A stretch of DNA of 32,242 nucleotides from Ettlia oleoabundans. Taxonomy: Eukaryota; Chlorophyta; Chlorophyceae; Chlamydomonadales. The notes beneath the pieces are model-generated. The model saw nothing but the letters and a program-made list of their open reading frames with translations. It did not search any database and was not told the DNA's origin. This document shows positions 11,401 through 21,177 of this stretch, piece by piece; within the stretch, counting starts at the first letter, position 1; the number at the start of each line of letters is the position of its first letter. The stretch spans positions 29,821 to 62,062 of the forward strand of contig JAAMXP010000414.1 in assembly GCA_019693395.1 (NCBI GenBank), written 5' to 3'. The translations under genes and the position numbers were made by a program.

Positions 11401-12776
11401 TGTCGTACCCTGTGCTCACCCTACACTTGCCCCTCTATTCGCTGCCCTTCCACCTTACTTCCGCAGGGTATTACCACAAACCTGCTGGACCTGGCCTGGA
11501 AGCACTACCTGCACAAGCTGGCCACAACACCCGCCGCCTACTCCGCATTCCTGGGGGACACAGCCATGTGGACCGGCATCGTCACGGGTGGGTGGCGCAC
11601 GCCCCTGACTCGTGCTGGTGTCAAGCTGGCGATGCCAGCACCTTGTGGCAGCACTGCTGCACAGCAAGCGTGTTCACTCATTGAGTTGCAGTTGCATGCA
11701 CATCCATGCATGTCGACGACTTGCCTTGACCCTCACCCTCCTTCCTGCCCTGCAGGCACCCTTATGTTTGCCTCCCCACTCCTGTTTGATCGCATCGGCT
11801 GGCGCGGTGTTGCCGCCGCCACCCCCAACTTTATGCTGTTTGCGGGCCTGCCCTTCTTCGCCGGCTGCATCGCCTTCACCTTCATGGCGGGGTCAATGGC
11901 GGCGCGCCCCGCAGCCATGGTGCTGTTTGGCCTGGTCATGACGGGGGCAGTCATGCAGGTGGGGGTGGGGTGGGGCTGTCCTGGCTTGCCCGACAGCCTG
12001 GAACCCCCAGCCGCTGCTCAGCATCAAGCTCTTTGTGTGCTGGCTCTTGGGACTCAGCTGGCTAGGTGCCAGCACCTAGCCAGCTGTGTGCGTGTGCCAC
12101 AGGCGCCCCAATCTCATGCTTAACTCATGCACCTGTGCAGGTGTTCAGTCGCGGTGCCAAGTTCTCTCTATTCAAGCCCGCTGAGGAGATGGTGTACATT
12201 GGGCTGGACGATGAGAGCCGCACCAAGGGAAAGGCGGCAATAGATGTGGTGGGGGCGCAGAGCGGCAAGAGCATTGGTAGCGTGCTGCAGCAGGCGCTGC
12301 TCATCCTCAGGTGCACATACCCTGCTGCTGGGCTGGCTACCTGGCTGGCAGTTAGTTGCTGGATGAGAGTAGGCACCATGCGCAAAGCCTGCTGTTTGTG
12401 TTGATTTACCGACATTGAGGGTCCAAGTGCGGGTGGGATCATGCGGACGACCAATGTGAGTGCTTTTGCTGCCTGTCCCCACTTTGCTACTGTCCCCGCT
12501 TTATCCCTTGCTTGCAGTGGCGGCACGCTGGGCGGCATCCTGCCGTTGCTAGCTGTCTTCTATGCAGTGATGCTTCGCAGCTGGACGCAGGCAGTTGATG
12601 ATTTGGCGGACCACTATGACCCCAGCCACGCACACCGCATCAGCGTGGCGGGCAGCCTGGACGAGGAGGATGGAGGGGTGGCGGAGGTGGCGCTGCATAT
12701 GGCCGACGACGGCGCCAGCAGCGATGATGGCGGTACTGCGGCGGCTGCAGGGCGCATCCCCGCGCCCGCGTATTAA
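8476..12776 (+). CDS. NTT: Plastid-type ATP/ADP translocase (NTT, TLC family)
   Basis: Exons: 8476-8581, 8732-8972, 9272-9377, 9521-9606, 9805-9947, 10204-10386, 10630-11267, 11467-11587, 11756-11958, 12141-12310, 12518-12776; about 751 residues. It exchanges ATP for ADP plus phosphate across the inner plastid envelope. About 115 residues of Ala/Pro/Arg-rich leader precede the first membrane segment (PMSVLFFLMAFVNTI), consistent with a transit peptide. Family signatures include LKDSLVITAAGGGTEVIPYL, SELWGDVVLSLLFWGLANET, LYPLFGIGANIA, KFSLFKPAEEMVYI and TKGKAAIDVV. The family's key Lys (138) and Glu (246) are present; the third acidic position reads NLLDLAWK, Asp 509 instead of the Glu of Arabidopsis NTT1. 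About 130 low-complexity residues (roughly 345-476, Ala/Ser/Gln/Asn) fill the central loop. The ATG at 8476 sits in a strong GCCGCCATGG context; 8392 is an in-frame alternative. The exon 1 donor (CAAG|GTCCTC) is weak and is the least certain junction. Confidence 0.93.
12055..12086. repeat. Perfect 15-base inverted repeat in an NTT intron
   Basis: CAGCTGGCTAGGTGC is followed by a two-base loop (CA) and its exact reverse complement. It lies in the intron 11959-12140 of the NTT gene, about 55 bases before the acceptor. It could fold into a strong hairpin in RNA. Confidence 0.9.
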
Positions 12777-13443
12777 CCCTTATGGTTTCTGATGGCATTG
12801 GCAGGGTTTCCAAGCATCTGCAGCTGCCTGTTTGGGCGTGTCTGCCAGCAGCAGGACCATGCATTTTAGCTTATCCCCAGCCGCGCCCTGCCCCGTGTGT
12901 TGTGCGGTTGCATGGTGGTTTTTGAGGCGAAATGTTGACCCTCACTCAGACACCCGTTTTCCACCCTGCCTACTCATTCCTTAGTCATAACTTTCTCTGG
13001 CTCAAATTTTCCTGCTTCCCCCTCCTGTACCCTGCATCTGGCCAGCCGTCGCCTTTGCCCAATGCTCCAATGTACCTACATCCCCATTTTCTCCGCGTCT
13101 CACCATCCCTGGAGGCAGTTGCTCGCGCGTGGTTTTTGGCACCTATTCGTATTGCTGACAACCCATGGATACAAAGATAATCAGAATAGCAAACATTATG
13201 CATAAATACACCTGTAAATTGCTTTGAGCCTCGGTGCGCTGTTGCCGCCGCCGCTGCCGGGGTCCAGCACAGCGTGGGCGGCATGGAGGCACTCTGCCAA
13301 GTGCCATGGCAATGGCCTGCGTCCTACCGGCGATCACGACTAGTTGAAAATATTCTCCTGCCCGTAATCCTTTGAGCCAAAGCTTTCAATTGGCAATCAG
13401 GAACTGCAGAGGTCTAACAGGGGGCGGGGACAGAGGTGGCAGC
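12777..13443. other. Intergenic region NTT to eIF3f
   Basis: These 667 bases hold no gene I can recognise. They should contain the NTT 3' untranslated region and the eIF3f promoter and leader. A TGTAA at 13213-13217 is the only candidate poly(A) signal seen for NTT, 437 bases past its stop. A less GC-rich patch lies around 13170-13225. Confidence 0.55.
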
Positions 13444-15573
13444 ATGGTGCCATCGCCCCTTACATTGGCGGTGGGGCCCACAGAAAACAGCGTGAGGTGC
13501 GACCCGCACATGCTTGCCACTTCCCGGCTTGCTGGCCGTAGCAAGGGGCTGTTGCCCTTAGGGCGTTCATTGATGACATGCCTAAACTGCCTGCAGGGTG
13601 CACCCAGTGGTTCTGTTCACCATCACCGATGCCTTCCTGCGGCGAAAAGAGAAGCAGGAGCGTGTCATTGGCACCCTTCTGGGCACCATAGCGGATGGCG
13701 TCGTGGAAGTAAAGAACTGCTATGCCGTGCCACACAGCGAGGAGAACGACCAGGTCGGGCAGCCGCTACGACGGCGGTAGCAGAGGACGGGTTGAACAGC
13801 ACTTTAGCAGCTCACAGGATCAGGACAGTGGCTGTTGCCATACAGTTTGTGCCGATAAGCTACATGAGTGGAGGCATCACGCATGCTGTAGGCTTCTGTT
13901 GGTGCCGGCTTGAGCCCGCCAGCAGCGCTGTGCCGCCGCCTGCCACATGCTGCGGGTGTTTGCGCTAATGCAGGTTGCCGTCTGGGACGCTGTCGAGGTT
14001 TTAACAGTCACCAAGCTCACAACAATGAATCTCTGACTCCTGTATTCGATCAACTTGAGTGCTCTTTGTTGGCGAGAGAATCACGACCACTTTTGCCTGC
14101 TGCTCCTGGCATGTGTGCTGCAGGTGGCCTTGGATGTTCAGCACCACCAGACCATGGCAGCCCTTAATAGGCGCGTCAACTCGCGCGAGCGCATCGTGGG
14201 GTGGTTCTCTACGGGCGACCCCGACACCAGCCGCAGCAGGGATGCACTCATCCACTCATTCTACGGCAATGAGTGCCCCAACCCGGTGAGCGCCCTTCAC
14301 ATTAATCGGCAATCCACGCTTTGCTGTGCATGCATCGACTTACAAATGCGTCTGACACCAAAGTTGCAGCAGTAAGCTGCGACCTAAAGGTGGTAAAACA
14401 ACGGAACAGCTGGCACCTTCACACCATCCTCCCCCCACGCCCTACTCCCTCCTCCCCCCGGCAGGTGCACCTTGCGCTGGACACGAGCGGCCAGGGCGGG
14501 CACATGGGTGTGCGCGCCTTTGTGTCCCGTGCACTGTCCATTGGCGGGCGAGAGCTGGCACGTGAATTTCTGGAGATTGAGTGCGAGGTGCGCAGCACAG
14601 AGGTAGAGCGCATCGGCGTCAACCTGCTCAGGTGGGTGGGGCCAGGGGTGGACAGGGGGAAGGGGCAACCTGGGCTGGGGAAGCCAGTCTGTGAGCAGGA
14701 GATGGTGGACTCAATGGTGTGGTGAGATGGGTATCAGCTGCCAACAAGTGGAGCGTGGCTGTATATTCCGCTTTTGCTTGTTGGCCTGTCCAAGCACCCG
14801 TCTCCTGGAGTGCAAGCAGTGCTGGTGTGGTGCTGGGCAGGAACTGTGCCGTCAAATGCAGATGCCATCTGCATAGTCTGTAAATGTGCATGGGATTGCT
14901 GCCCAGAACCATGTGTGCCGTGCTTTGCTTCACTCGACTCACCACTGCCGCTTCAGCGCAAGCCAATGTGCTGGTGTGCCTACCTGCGCTGTACGCCACC
15001 CTCAGTGTGACCTGCTGCCGCTGACGCCTTTCTCTGAGGTGCGCGTTGCGCTCCCTTCCCCTCCCCTCTCCTTTCTCTGTTGCAGCAATGAGCTGCAGGA
15101 GAAGCTGCCGGGCGACATGGAGGGGCTGGCGGAGTCCTTTGAGCGGCTGCAACACATCTTGCAACAAGCACAGGACTACGTGGATGCAGTGGTGGTGAGC
15201 TGCCACATTGGGGGTTGGCTAAATCCTGGTGGATCACCCTGCAGAACGTGCTGCATTCGCCCAGAGTCATGTGTTCTCTTGGTGCTGGACCAGCTGCCTG
15301 CCCTGGCCTGTCTGTGTGTTCTGGTCAGGAGCCACTCCCCTTTGTTGTCCCTGGCTTCTCCCGCAGGCGGGCAAGCAGAGGGGCAACACCGCGGTTGGGC
15401 GGTGCCTTGCGGAGGCGGTGGCTGCCGTGCCGCACTTTGACCGGGATGAGTTTGAGCGCATGCTGGCCGACCAGCAGAACGATTGCACCCTGGTGCTCTT
15501 CCTCTCCAAGCTCATCCAGGCGCACCTGGCGCTGGCAGACAAGCTGGGCACTATGCAGCTGCCGCTGCTGTGA
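13444..15573 (+). CDS. EIF3F: Translation initiation factor eIF3 subunit f
   Basis: Exons: 13444-13496, 13597-13753, 14124-14285, 14465-14631, 15086-15194, 15367-15573; 284 residues, close to plant eIF3f. The MPN domain occupies about residues 18-155 and contains [49 protein letters not shown] and IVGWFSTG. The JAMM metal-binding motif (HxH...D) is missing, as expected for an MPN-minus scaffold subunit. The C-terminal part includes ALTLD-like text VHLALDT, a helical segment and [21 protein letters not shown], typical of the eIF3f/CSN6 tail. It works in the eIF3 complex at the 40S ribosomal subunit. The first exon is short; the start was chosen because [10 protein letters not shown] joins in phase to VHPVVLF and gives the usual family start. 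All introns are GT-AG. Confidence 0.94.
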
Positions 15574-15645
15574 CAGCAATGTAAGACCCTGCAACCTTGG
15601 CACTTGCTCACCCTGCCTGCACTGCCCTATGTTGAGCTGATGTGC

Positions 15646-15650
15646 TGTAA
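15646..15650 (+). terminator. TGTAA polyadenylation signal for eIF3f
   Basis: TGTAA lies 73 bases after the eIF3f stop, a plausible distance in green algae. Another TGTAA at 15580-15584 is only seven bases past the stop and seems too close. Confidence 0.5.
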
Positions 15651-15770
15651 TCATTTGGCACGTGCATCAATAGGCACAGGGAGCAGGCCTGAACCTTGGA
15701 CACCAGGCTGGCCAGCTGACGCCTGCATTGTCAGCCAAACGTGTTGGAAGTCGATTACCTTACTACCCAA

Positions 15771-16358
15771 ATGGCCCTCAAGTCAATCAGCGCTCTGAAG
15801 CGTGCCCTGGTTTATACGCTGCTCATACTGCTCGTGGGGGTTGTGGCAGGACAGCAGTCACCTGTTGCTGAAGGGGCTGAGGCGCATATCAGTTTGCAGC
15901 TCAGCAATGGCACCAATATCGTCACAGACTCCATCCCGCAACCCACGCCTGGGTCCTGGACCTCCTGTAACGTGCTGCCGGTGAGCAAGTGTCCTAGGTG
16001 GCAGCAGCTGGCTCAGCAACAAAGTGTTGTGGTGGGGGCTATTAATTGCTCCACCTTCGTTCATTCCTGTGTCCCCTGCAGCAAGTGTACGAGTTGATCA
16101 ACCAGCCATCAACCCTTCTCTGTTTCTGCTGCCGGCAGAACATGCGGGCGGAGTCAAACAGGTGACACGATGCGGCTGCAGCAGCACCTGCTGCCACCTT
16201 GATACATGTGCAAAGCATGAAGGCCAAGCCCTGAAGTTGTCTGTTAGCTTCCCCTGCAGCTCCAGGCATACACAAGCAATGACTGCTCTGGCCCTCCATC
16301 TACCTCCAACTTCTTCGATTTTGCCGTGCTCCCTGCCTCACACGCACAACGCGCATGA
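15771..16358 (+). CDS. Candidate small secreted protein
   Basis: Proposed exons 15771-15980 and 16260-16358, joined in phase 0, give about 102 residues. The first exon starts at ATG and encodes a classic signal peptide: basic start (MALKSISALKRA), hydrophobic core (LVYTLLILLVGVVAG) and then a polar region with SNGT, a possible N-glycosylation site. It ends at CCG|GTGAGC. The second exon follows CCCCTGCAG and reads LQAYTSNDCSGPP, ending at TGA. The mature part would have two cysteines, WTSCNV and NDCSG, a spacing seen in small secreted proteins. I do not recognise a family. An alternative middle exon 16082-16161 exists but shifts the frame of the last exon to a less protein-like reading. A TGTAA at 16991 could end this transcript. 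The first exon is better supported than the second. Confidence 0.33.
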
Positions 16359-17179
16359 TTTGATGCAGTCCTCTCCCTGTGTTATGCATAACAGGTGTGC
16401 AAGTGTGTTACCTGCTACACTCCCCAGCCTTTGAGTGTATTGTGGCCTGTGATGCCTCGTGCCGTTTCGGTGGACCCTTAGTTCGCCTTCCCCAGCAGCA
16501 TTGGAAGCTTCGTCCTATGCGCTTGAGGAGGAGGCACCAGTGCTATACTACATACATACAACCAGGCCGTGCTGGAGTTGTCATCCCTACCATAACGCTG
16601 CACATGCATGTGGGGAACCAGTCAAGAAGGCCACTGCAGCAGATCTCAGCGCCACATGCCATCTGCCAGGCAACCCGTCAACTGTTGCAATGCAGTGGAT
16701 TCTCGTTTCTCGATGGTGCAATGCTGCCATTGTCCAGCATGATGTGCGTCATTGCCAATATACCCCCCTGGGTCTGCCTAGGTTCAATGCGAAAAGGGCG
16801 GAAAATAGCAGTGGCGTTCCCTAAAGCCTCCTTTGTACGTGCTGCTGACGTTGCCAGGTAGTCGACAGCGGTTTCGTTCAGCAACAAACGGAGGCAGACA
16901 ACGTGCAGGGCGGGAAAAGTGCCGACTGAGCAGTCATGCGGTTAACGGAAGATTGGTGTAGGCGAGGGGTCATGCTTTTGTCGCAACACTTGTAAGTCAG
17001 CACAACGGCACACAGGTCACAAACAAAAAGGCGCAAAACTGACTTTGCAATGGCAGCAAAACTGCAACATGGATCTGCTGGTGCTATAGCCAGCTATGGC
17101 AAACGGCAGTCATGGCTCCCCTGCCGCATCTGCCGGCATACTGTCATCCCCCATGCTCGTTTTCGCCCTGCTGCTGCCG
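16359..17179. other. Region without a supported gene
   Basis: Open frames run through this stretch on both strands (for example 16379-16861 plus and 16678-16887 minus), but none has recognisable motifs or a consistent splice pattern. It may hold the 3' end of the candidate secreted-protein gene (TGTAA at 16991-16995, plus strand) and the 3' untranslated region of COX10. No minus-strand TGTAA was found here for COX10. Confidence 0.4.
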
Positions 17180-19160
17180 CTATTCCTGCTTCTGCTGCTG
17201 CTGCTCCCCATCACGCTCCGCCTCCGTCTCCTCGCTTCCCCCCTTTTCGCAGCTTGCCTTGGAGGGGCAGCTGAGCTTCACCTCCATAGGCAGCGCAGGA
17301 ACAAAGGGCAGCGGAGGGAAGGAGAGGCGCACCCGCGTGAGCGTGGACAGCGCCTGCCGTGCCAGCGACTTGTCCTCGCTTTCCAGCTGCCCAGGGCTGT
17401 GTGTGCCGGCTGCCAAGGCGCCCAGCAGCTCCTGCGGGTCCAGCGGTTGACCTAGGCCCAGCCGCCGCGCATTCAGCATCAGCAGCCCTGCCTTGTCGTC
17501 GTTGGTGTTGGGCAGGCGGTGCAGCAGAAAGGCGGCCATGAAGAGGGGCAGGTGCAGCAGCGAGGCGCGGAAGAGCAGGCGAGCGTTGGCATTGGTGGGT
17601 GCGCCGTAGAACTTGGCAGCAGTAAGCATCATGCCCCCGGTTATGAAGGCTGCAGGCCAGGCAGGAGTGAATAGGCATGAGGGTGGGTTGTTGCAGATGC
17701 TGCCCGGCCCATGAGCTACGCTAGGATCACTTCAAGGGTAAAGCATCGCAGAATGACACCGTGACGGAAGAAGTGATTGTACCGTAGCAGGGGTAATAGC
17801 AATGTGTGCCTGCCTGTGCTGGCTCCAGATCTGCAGGCAGGGCACAAGGAGAACCTGCAATGCCTGCTGCTCGCTCACCCGACTCGTAAGCGAAGTATGG
17901 CGACGTGACACCGAGCCAGGTGGCCAGCGCCCCCAGCGGGAAGAGGTAGAGGCAGTTGCGGAAAGCGCAGGCTGCAGTTCGCCGCCCGGTAGCGTCAATC
18001 AGCGACAGCATGCGGTAGCCCCCAGCTGCATGGCAGTGAGAAATGGCTGGTGAGTTGGGTCTGTGGGTCTACCAGAACTGGCAATGAAGCTGACTTGATC
18101 AGCTAACAGGCAGCCAAGCGGCATGAAAGCACGTCTGCTATGAACATTGGTTTCATAAACCTTACCAACAAGCTCAGCAGCTGCCTGCCTGCCTGCCACA
18201 CCTGCATAGTCTGCCCTGCACAGCCAGGCGAGCGCCATGAAGTGCGGCATCTGCCAGAAGTAGAGCCCTGCCCCCAGGATGGCAGCGCCGGCATCCAGCC
18301 CGCCAGTGGCCGCAGCCCAGCCCATGAGGGGCGGCACGGCTCCCACAACGGCGCCCACCCACGTGTTCACAATGCTGATCTGCTTAAGAGGCGTGTATAC
18401 GCCCGCATACAACGCAATATTGGCGGCTCCCAACCCAGCTGTGGTCAGGTTGATCTGCAGGGCAGCTTGACGGTATGCCAGACGGAGTTGACACTCTGAC
18501 AGCTCAGATGAATGGACGAGCAGTGGGCGACCCGAGCACATCGAGCCTTTCTAATTTGGATTACAAGGCAGCAATCAGGGCTAGACCTGGACGCACCTTC
18601 TCTGCCAGCAGCCACACACCGCCGACACCTGTCACCGCTGCAAACGCGAGCGCATGCGCAACGCTCATGCGCCCCGTGGGCAGCGGCCTGTTCATGGTGC
18701 GCTTCATCATGCTGTCGTTAACGCGCTCATACACCTGATTCAAGGCATTGGCCGAGGAGGAGGCCAGCATGGTTCCTAGGGAGGTCCAGCCCATGCCCGC
18801 CCAGTTGATATCCTCCTTGCTGCCTGCCGCATACCCCGCTGCTGAGGTGGCAACCACCAACAGGCTCAGCCGCAGCTTTGACAGCTGCTTGTAGTTCCGC
18901 AGGGTGATTGTCAGCTGGCGCAGGCCGGATGGCGGCCCTCGCCTCCCGCCCAACCCAGCTGCTGTTGCTGCCCCTGCTGCTGCGGCGGCGACGCCACCGC
19001 TGCCGCTAGCCGCAGCTTGACCCGCTGCCTGGCCGACCGTGAACACCCAGCACTGCCGGCCCGTTGAAGCTGCCGAAAGAGCCAATCCTGATCGTCCGGA
19101 GGTGCTGGCCCCCCCATCTGCCAAGGCCTGCTTGCAAACCTGGGTGAGGTGTCTGCGCAT
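17180..19160 (-). CDS. COX10: COX10, protohaem IX farnesyltransferase (haem O synthase)
   Basis: Minus-strand exons: 19160-18597, 18454-18202, 18025-17879, 17649-17180; about 477 residues. It transfers a farnesyl group to haem b, the first step of haem A synthesis for cytochrome c oxidase, in the inner mitochondrial membrane. The UbiA-type motifs are clear: the first polar loop has [18 protein letters not shown] followed by NRPLPTGRM; the next membrane segments have [31 protein letters not shown] and [14 protein letters not shown]; then [12 protein letters not shown] and DATGRRTA. About 100 residues rich in Arg, Ser and Ala precede the first conserved segment and would serve as the mitochondrial presequence. 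The start is the first ATG in the frame ([10 protein letters not shown]). The tail after the last membrane segment is long, hydrophilic and ends in Gln/Glu. All introns are GT-AG. Confidence 0.94.
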
Positions 19161-19517
19161 AGTTGTTGAACCTCCGCCAAGCACCAAGTAGATAGCAGAG
19201 AGTCAATACTACGTAGATGGTAGCAGGTTGTCTCCGTCGTCGCAACAAAACAAGGTCGTAAAACTTACGGCAGTAACCCTACGATAACGCATTCGCTAGC
19301 CCGTCAATCTAGTACAGTGTGTGCCTGTTGCAAGCCTCACATACAGTCACAGCGATTGCAAGTGTCCAGCTGTACACAGTTGCCAGGAAGTACAGCCAGT
19401 CCTCACTAACCGCGCCACCACAAATCTGCATTTCGACATCATATAGTTCCCAATTGTTTCCCTGTCCAAGGAGACACGTGCGCAGCGACACTGCCAGCAG
19501 GCCCTTCGGGACCCGCT
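19161..19517. promoter_or_regulatory. Inferred shared promoter, COX10 and FKBP18
   Basis: These 357 bases separate the divergent starts of a mitochondrial and a chloroplast protein gene. No exon or clear core element was seen. A bidirectional promoter is inferred from layout only. Confidence 0.4.
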
Positions 19518-20656
19518 ATGCCAACACTGCGGCTGGCTTGTCAGGCTGCTGTCACCACCAATCGCAAAGCTCCTGGCCGCACCCGCGCTCAGCGCCGTGG
19601 CGTAGTGGCTGTAGCAGCACGGCGGGGAGACTCACTGCCAGTCGCCCTTCCGCAGCTCTCACGCCGCCAAATCCAGGCGGCCATACTGGCGGCTGTTTTA
19701 TCCGTCCAGCCCTCAGCTGTACATGCCATTGGGTAAGATAGATAGTGAGCATTTTGGCTGAGCTGCCATCGCTCCCAGGCTTCACAGGCGTTGATGTGCT
19801 GCCTAGCATGGATGCTGGTTGCTAGGGGCTGACACTGGCGCATGCGCTGTTGGCCATGTGTGCCTGCAGTTTCAAAAAGGAGCTGAAAAAAAAGAGCATA
19901 CCACCTGAAGACTATGTAGAGCTAGGTATTCCTACATCGTTATGGGTGCATCTGCACTGTTCATGTCGCTCTTTGCCTACCTGCACTGCACCTCTCTGTT
20001 TCAGCCATTGTGGAGCCAGCCCAATCATTGCATGGGATTTGCTTGGTTATAAGCTGATTTACAACAAACTCTGCCACGCTGCACAGCCGCGGAGCCCCGG
20101 CTGCGGTATTATGATCTGGCTGAGGGCAGCGGCCCTGCCGTCAAGGAGGGCAGCCGTGTGGTGGTGCACTTTGACTGTAAGTACCGCGGACTCAACGTAG
20201 TGTCCACACGAGCAGCACGGGTGCTGGGCGGCAACCGCACAGTGGCTGAGGTGAGAAGTTGGGACAATTGATTGGTTGAGCTGGCTATTGGGTTGCCTCT
20301 GCATGATGGCCGTGTCATGGGATATGTTGGTCTTCATGCACTGCACCCCCCAGCGTCAAGACTGGCAGCTCAAACTTCCTGCTCCTACACCCCTGCAGCC
20401 CTTTGAGTTTATTGTGGGGGAGCCGGTGGCCGGGAAATCTGGGCGCATGGTGGACAACGCAGGCGGCCTGTACGCTGGCGGTGGCGGGCCCAAGCCACCA
20501 TCCGCTCTTTCCTTGGGAGTGGTCGGGATGCGGATGGGCGGCAAACGCAGCCTGCTGGTGCCTGCGGAGTTGGGTTACGGCAGCACCGGGGAGCAGGAGA
20601 TCCCGCCAGATTGCCCCAGCTTTGACCTGCGTGTTGAGCTGCTGAGTGTGGCATGA
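19518..20656 (+). CDS. FKBP18: FKBP18-like peptidyl-prolyl isomerase, thylakoid lumen
   Basis: Exons: 19518-19732, 19870-19925, 20087-20250, 20399-20656; 230 residues. The N-terminus is Arg/Ala-rich (chloroplast transit), followed by a twin-arginine pair (residues 49-50), a hydrophobic stretch and AVHA (67-70), a typical Tat-route lumen signal with a cleavage site. Then come the FKBP18 landmarks: RYYDLAEGSGPAVKEGS, VVVHFDCKYRGLNVVSTR, GGNRTVAEPFEFIVG, PKPPSALSLGVVGMRMGGKR and LVPAELGYGSTGEQEIPP, ending in VELLSVA. The text matches Arabidopsis FKBP18 better than other lumenal FKBPs as I remember them. The active-site Trp of FKBP12 is replaced, so isomerase activity may be weak, as is common in lumenal FKBPs. 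A perfect GTAAGT (20177-20182) lies inside exon 3 but must be skipped to keep the conserved FDCKYRG. Confidence 0.92.
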
Positions 20657-21177
20657 CTTGAGAGAGTGTTGTGGCAGCGAGGGAGCAGCAGAGCTGCACC
20701 CCTCAGTGTTCATTGGCATTGCTTGCTACATTTTTGTGACTGCGGATTCATCCATTCTGATGTGGCGTGCTTCCTTGCTCGTGCACTTGAACATTGTAAG
20801 GACTTAAATTTCTTAAAGGCCTAGCCTCGTCGCTGTGGACCACGACTGGCAGCCACCTGTCGTACAGTTGAACAAAACCATGCTTGTGCCATGTGCAGCA
20901 GTAAATACCTTAGAAAGGAACACATCCGACTAAAGGCTGCACCTGTTTTGTCGAGCTGTTTGACATCACGATTTGCCATTGACTTGTTGCGCGCTGGCAT
21001 TCAATGTGGGCCTGATGTGTCGGGACTGCTGGCACCACCTTGTGGCGCCGGCGCCTGCTGGTGCGGCATAGCATGGACCGCAGCCACTGCTTCCCGATAA
21101 AGGCCGTGACGTTCCCGGGTGATAGGACGGCTCCTGGGGGTCAGCAACGCCGATGTAAATTGATCAGTGGGTTAACG
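20657..21177. other. Intergenic region FKBP18 to SNF2 gene
   Basis: These 521 bases hold no recognised exon. They contain the FKBP18 poly(A) signal and should contain the promoter and leader of the SNF2 gene. Confidence 0.55.
20795..20799 (+). terminator. TGTAA polyadenylation signal for FKBP18
   Basis: TGTAA lies 139 bases after the FKBP18 stop codon, the first such pentamer on the plus strand. Confidence 0.55.

Noticed and set aside
16678..16887. Minus-strand frame with a fairly protein-like reading (NETAVDYLATSAAR)
   Set aside because: It is short, has no joining exon or known motif, and lies just downstream of the COX10 stop, where a 3' untranslated region is expected.
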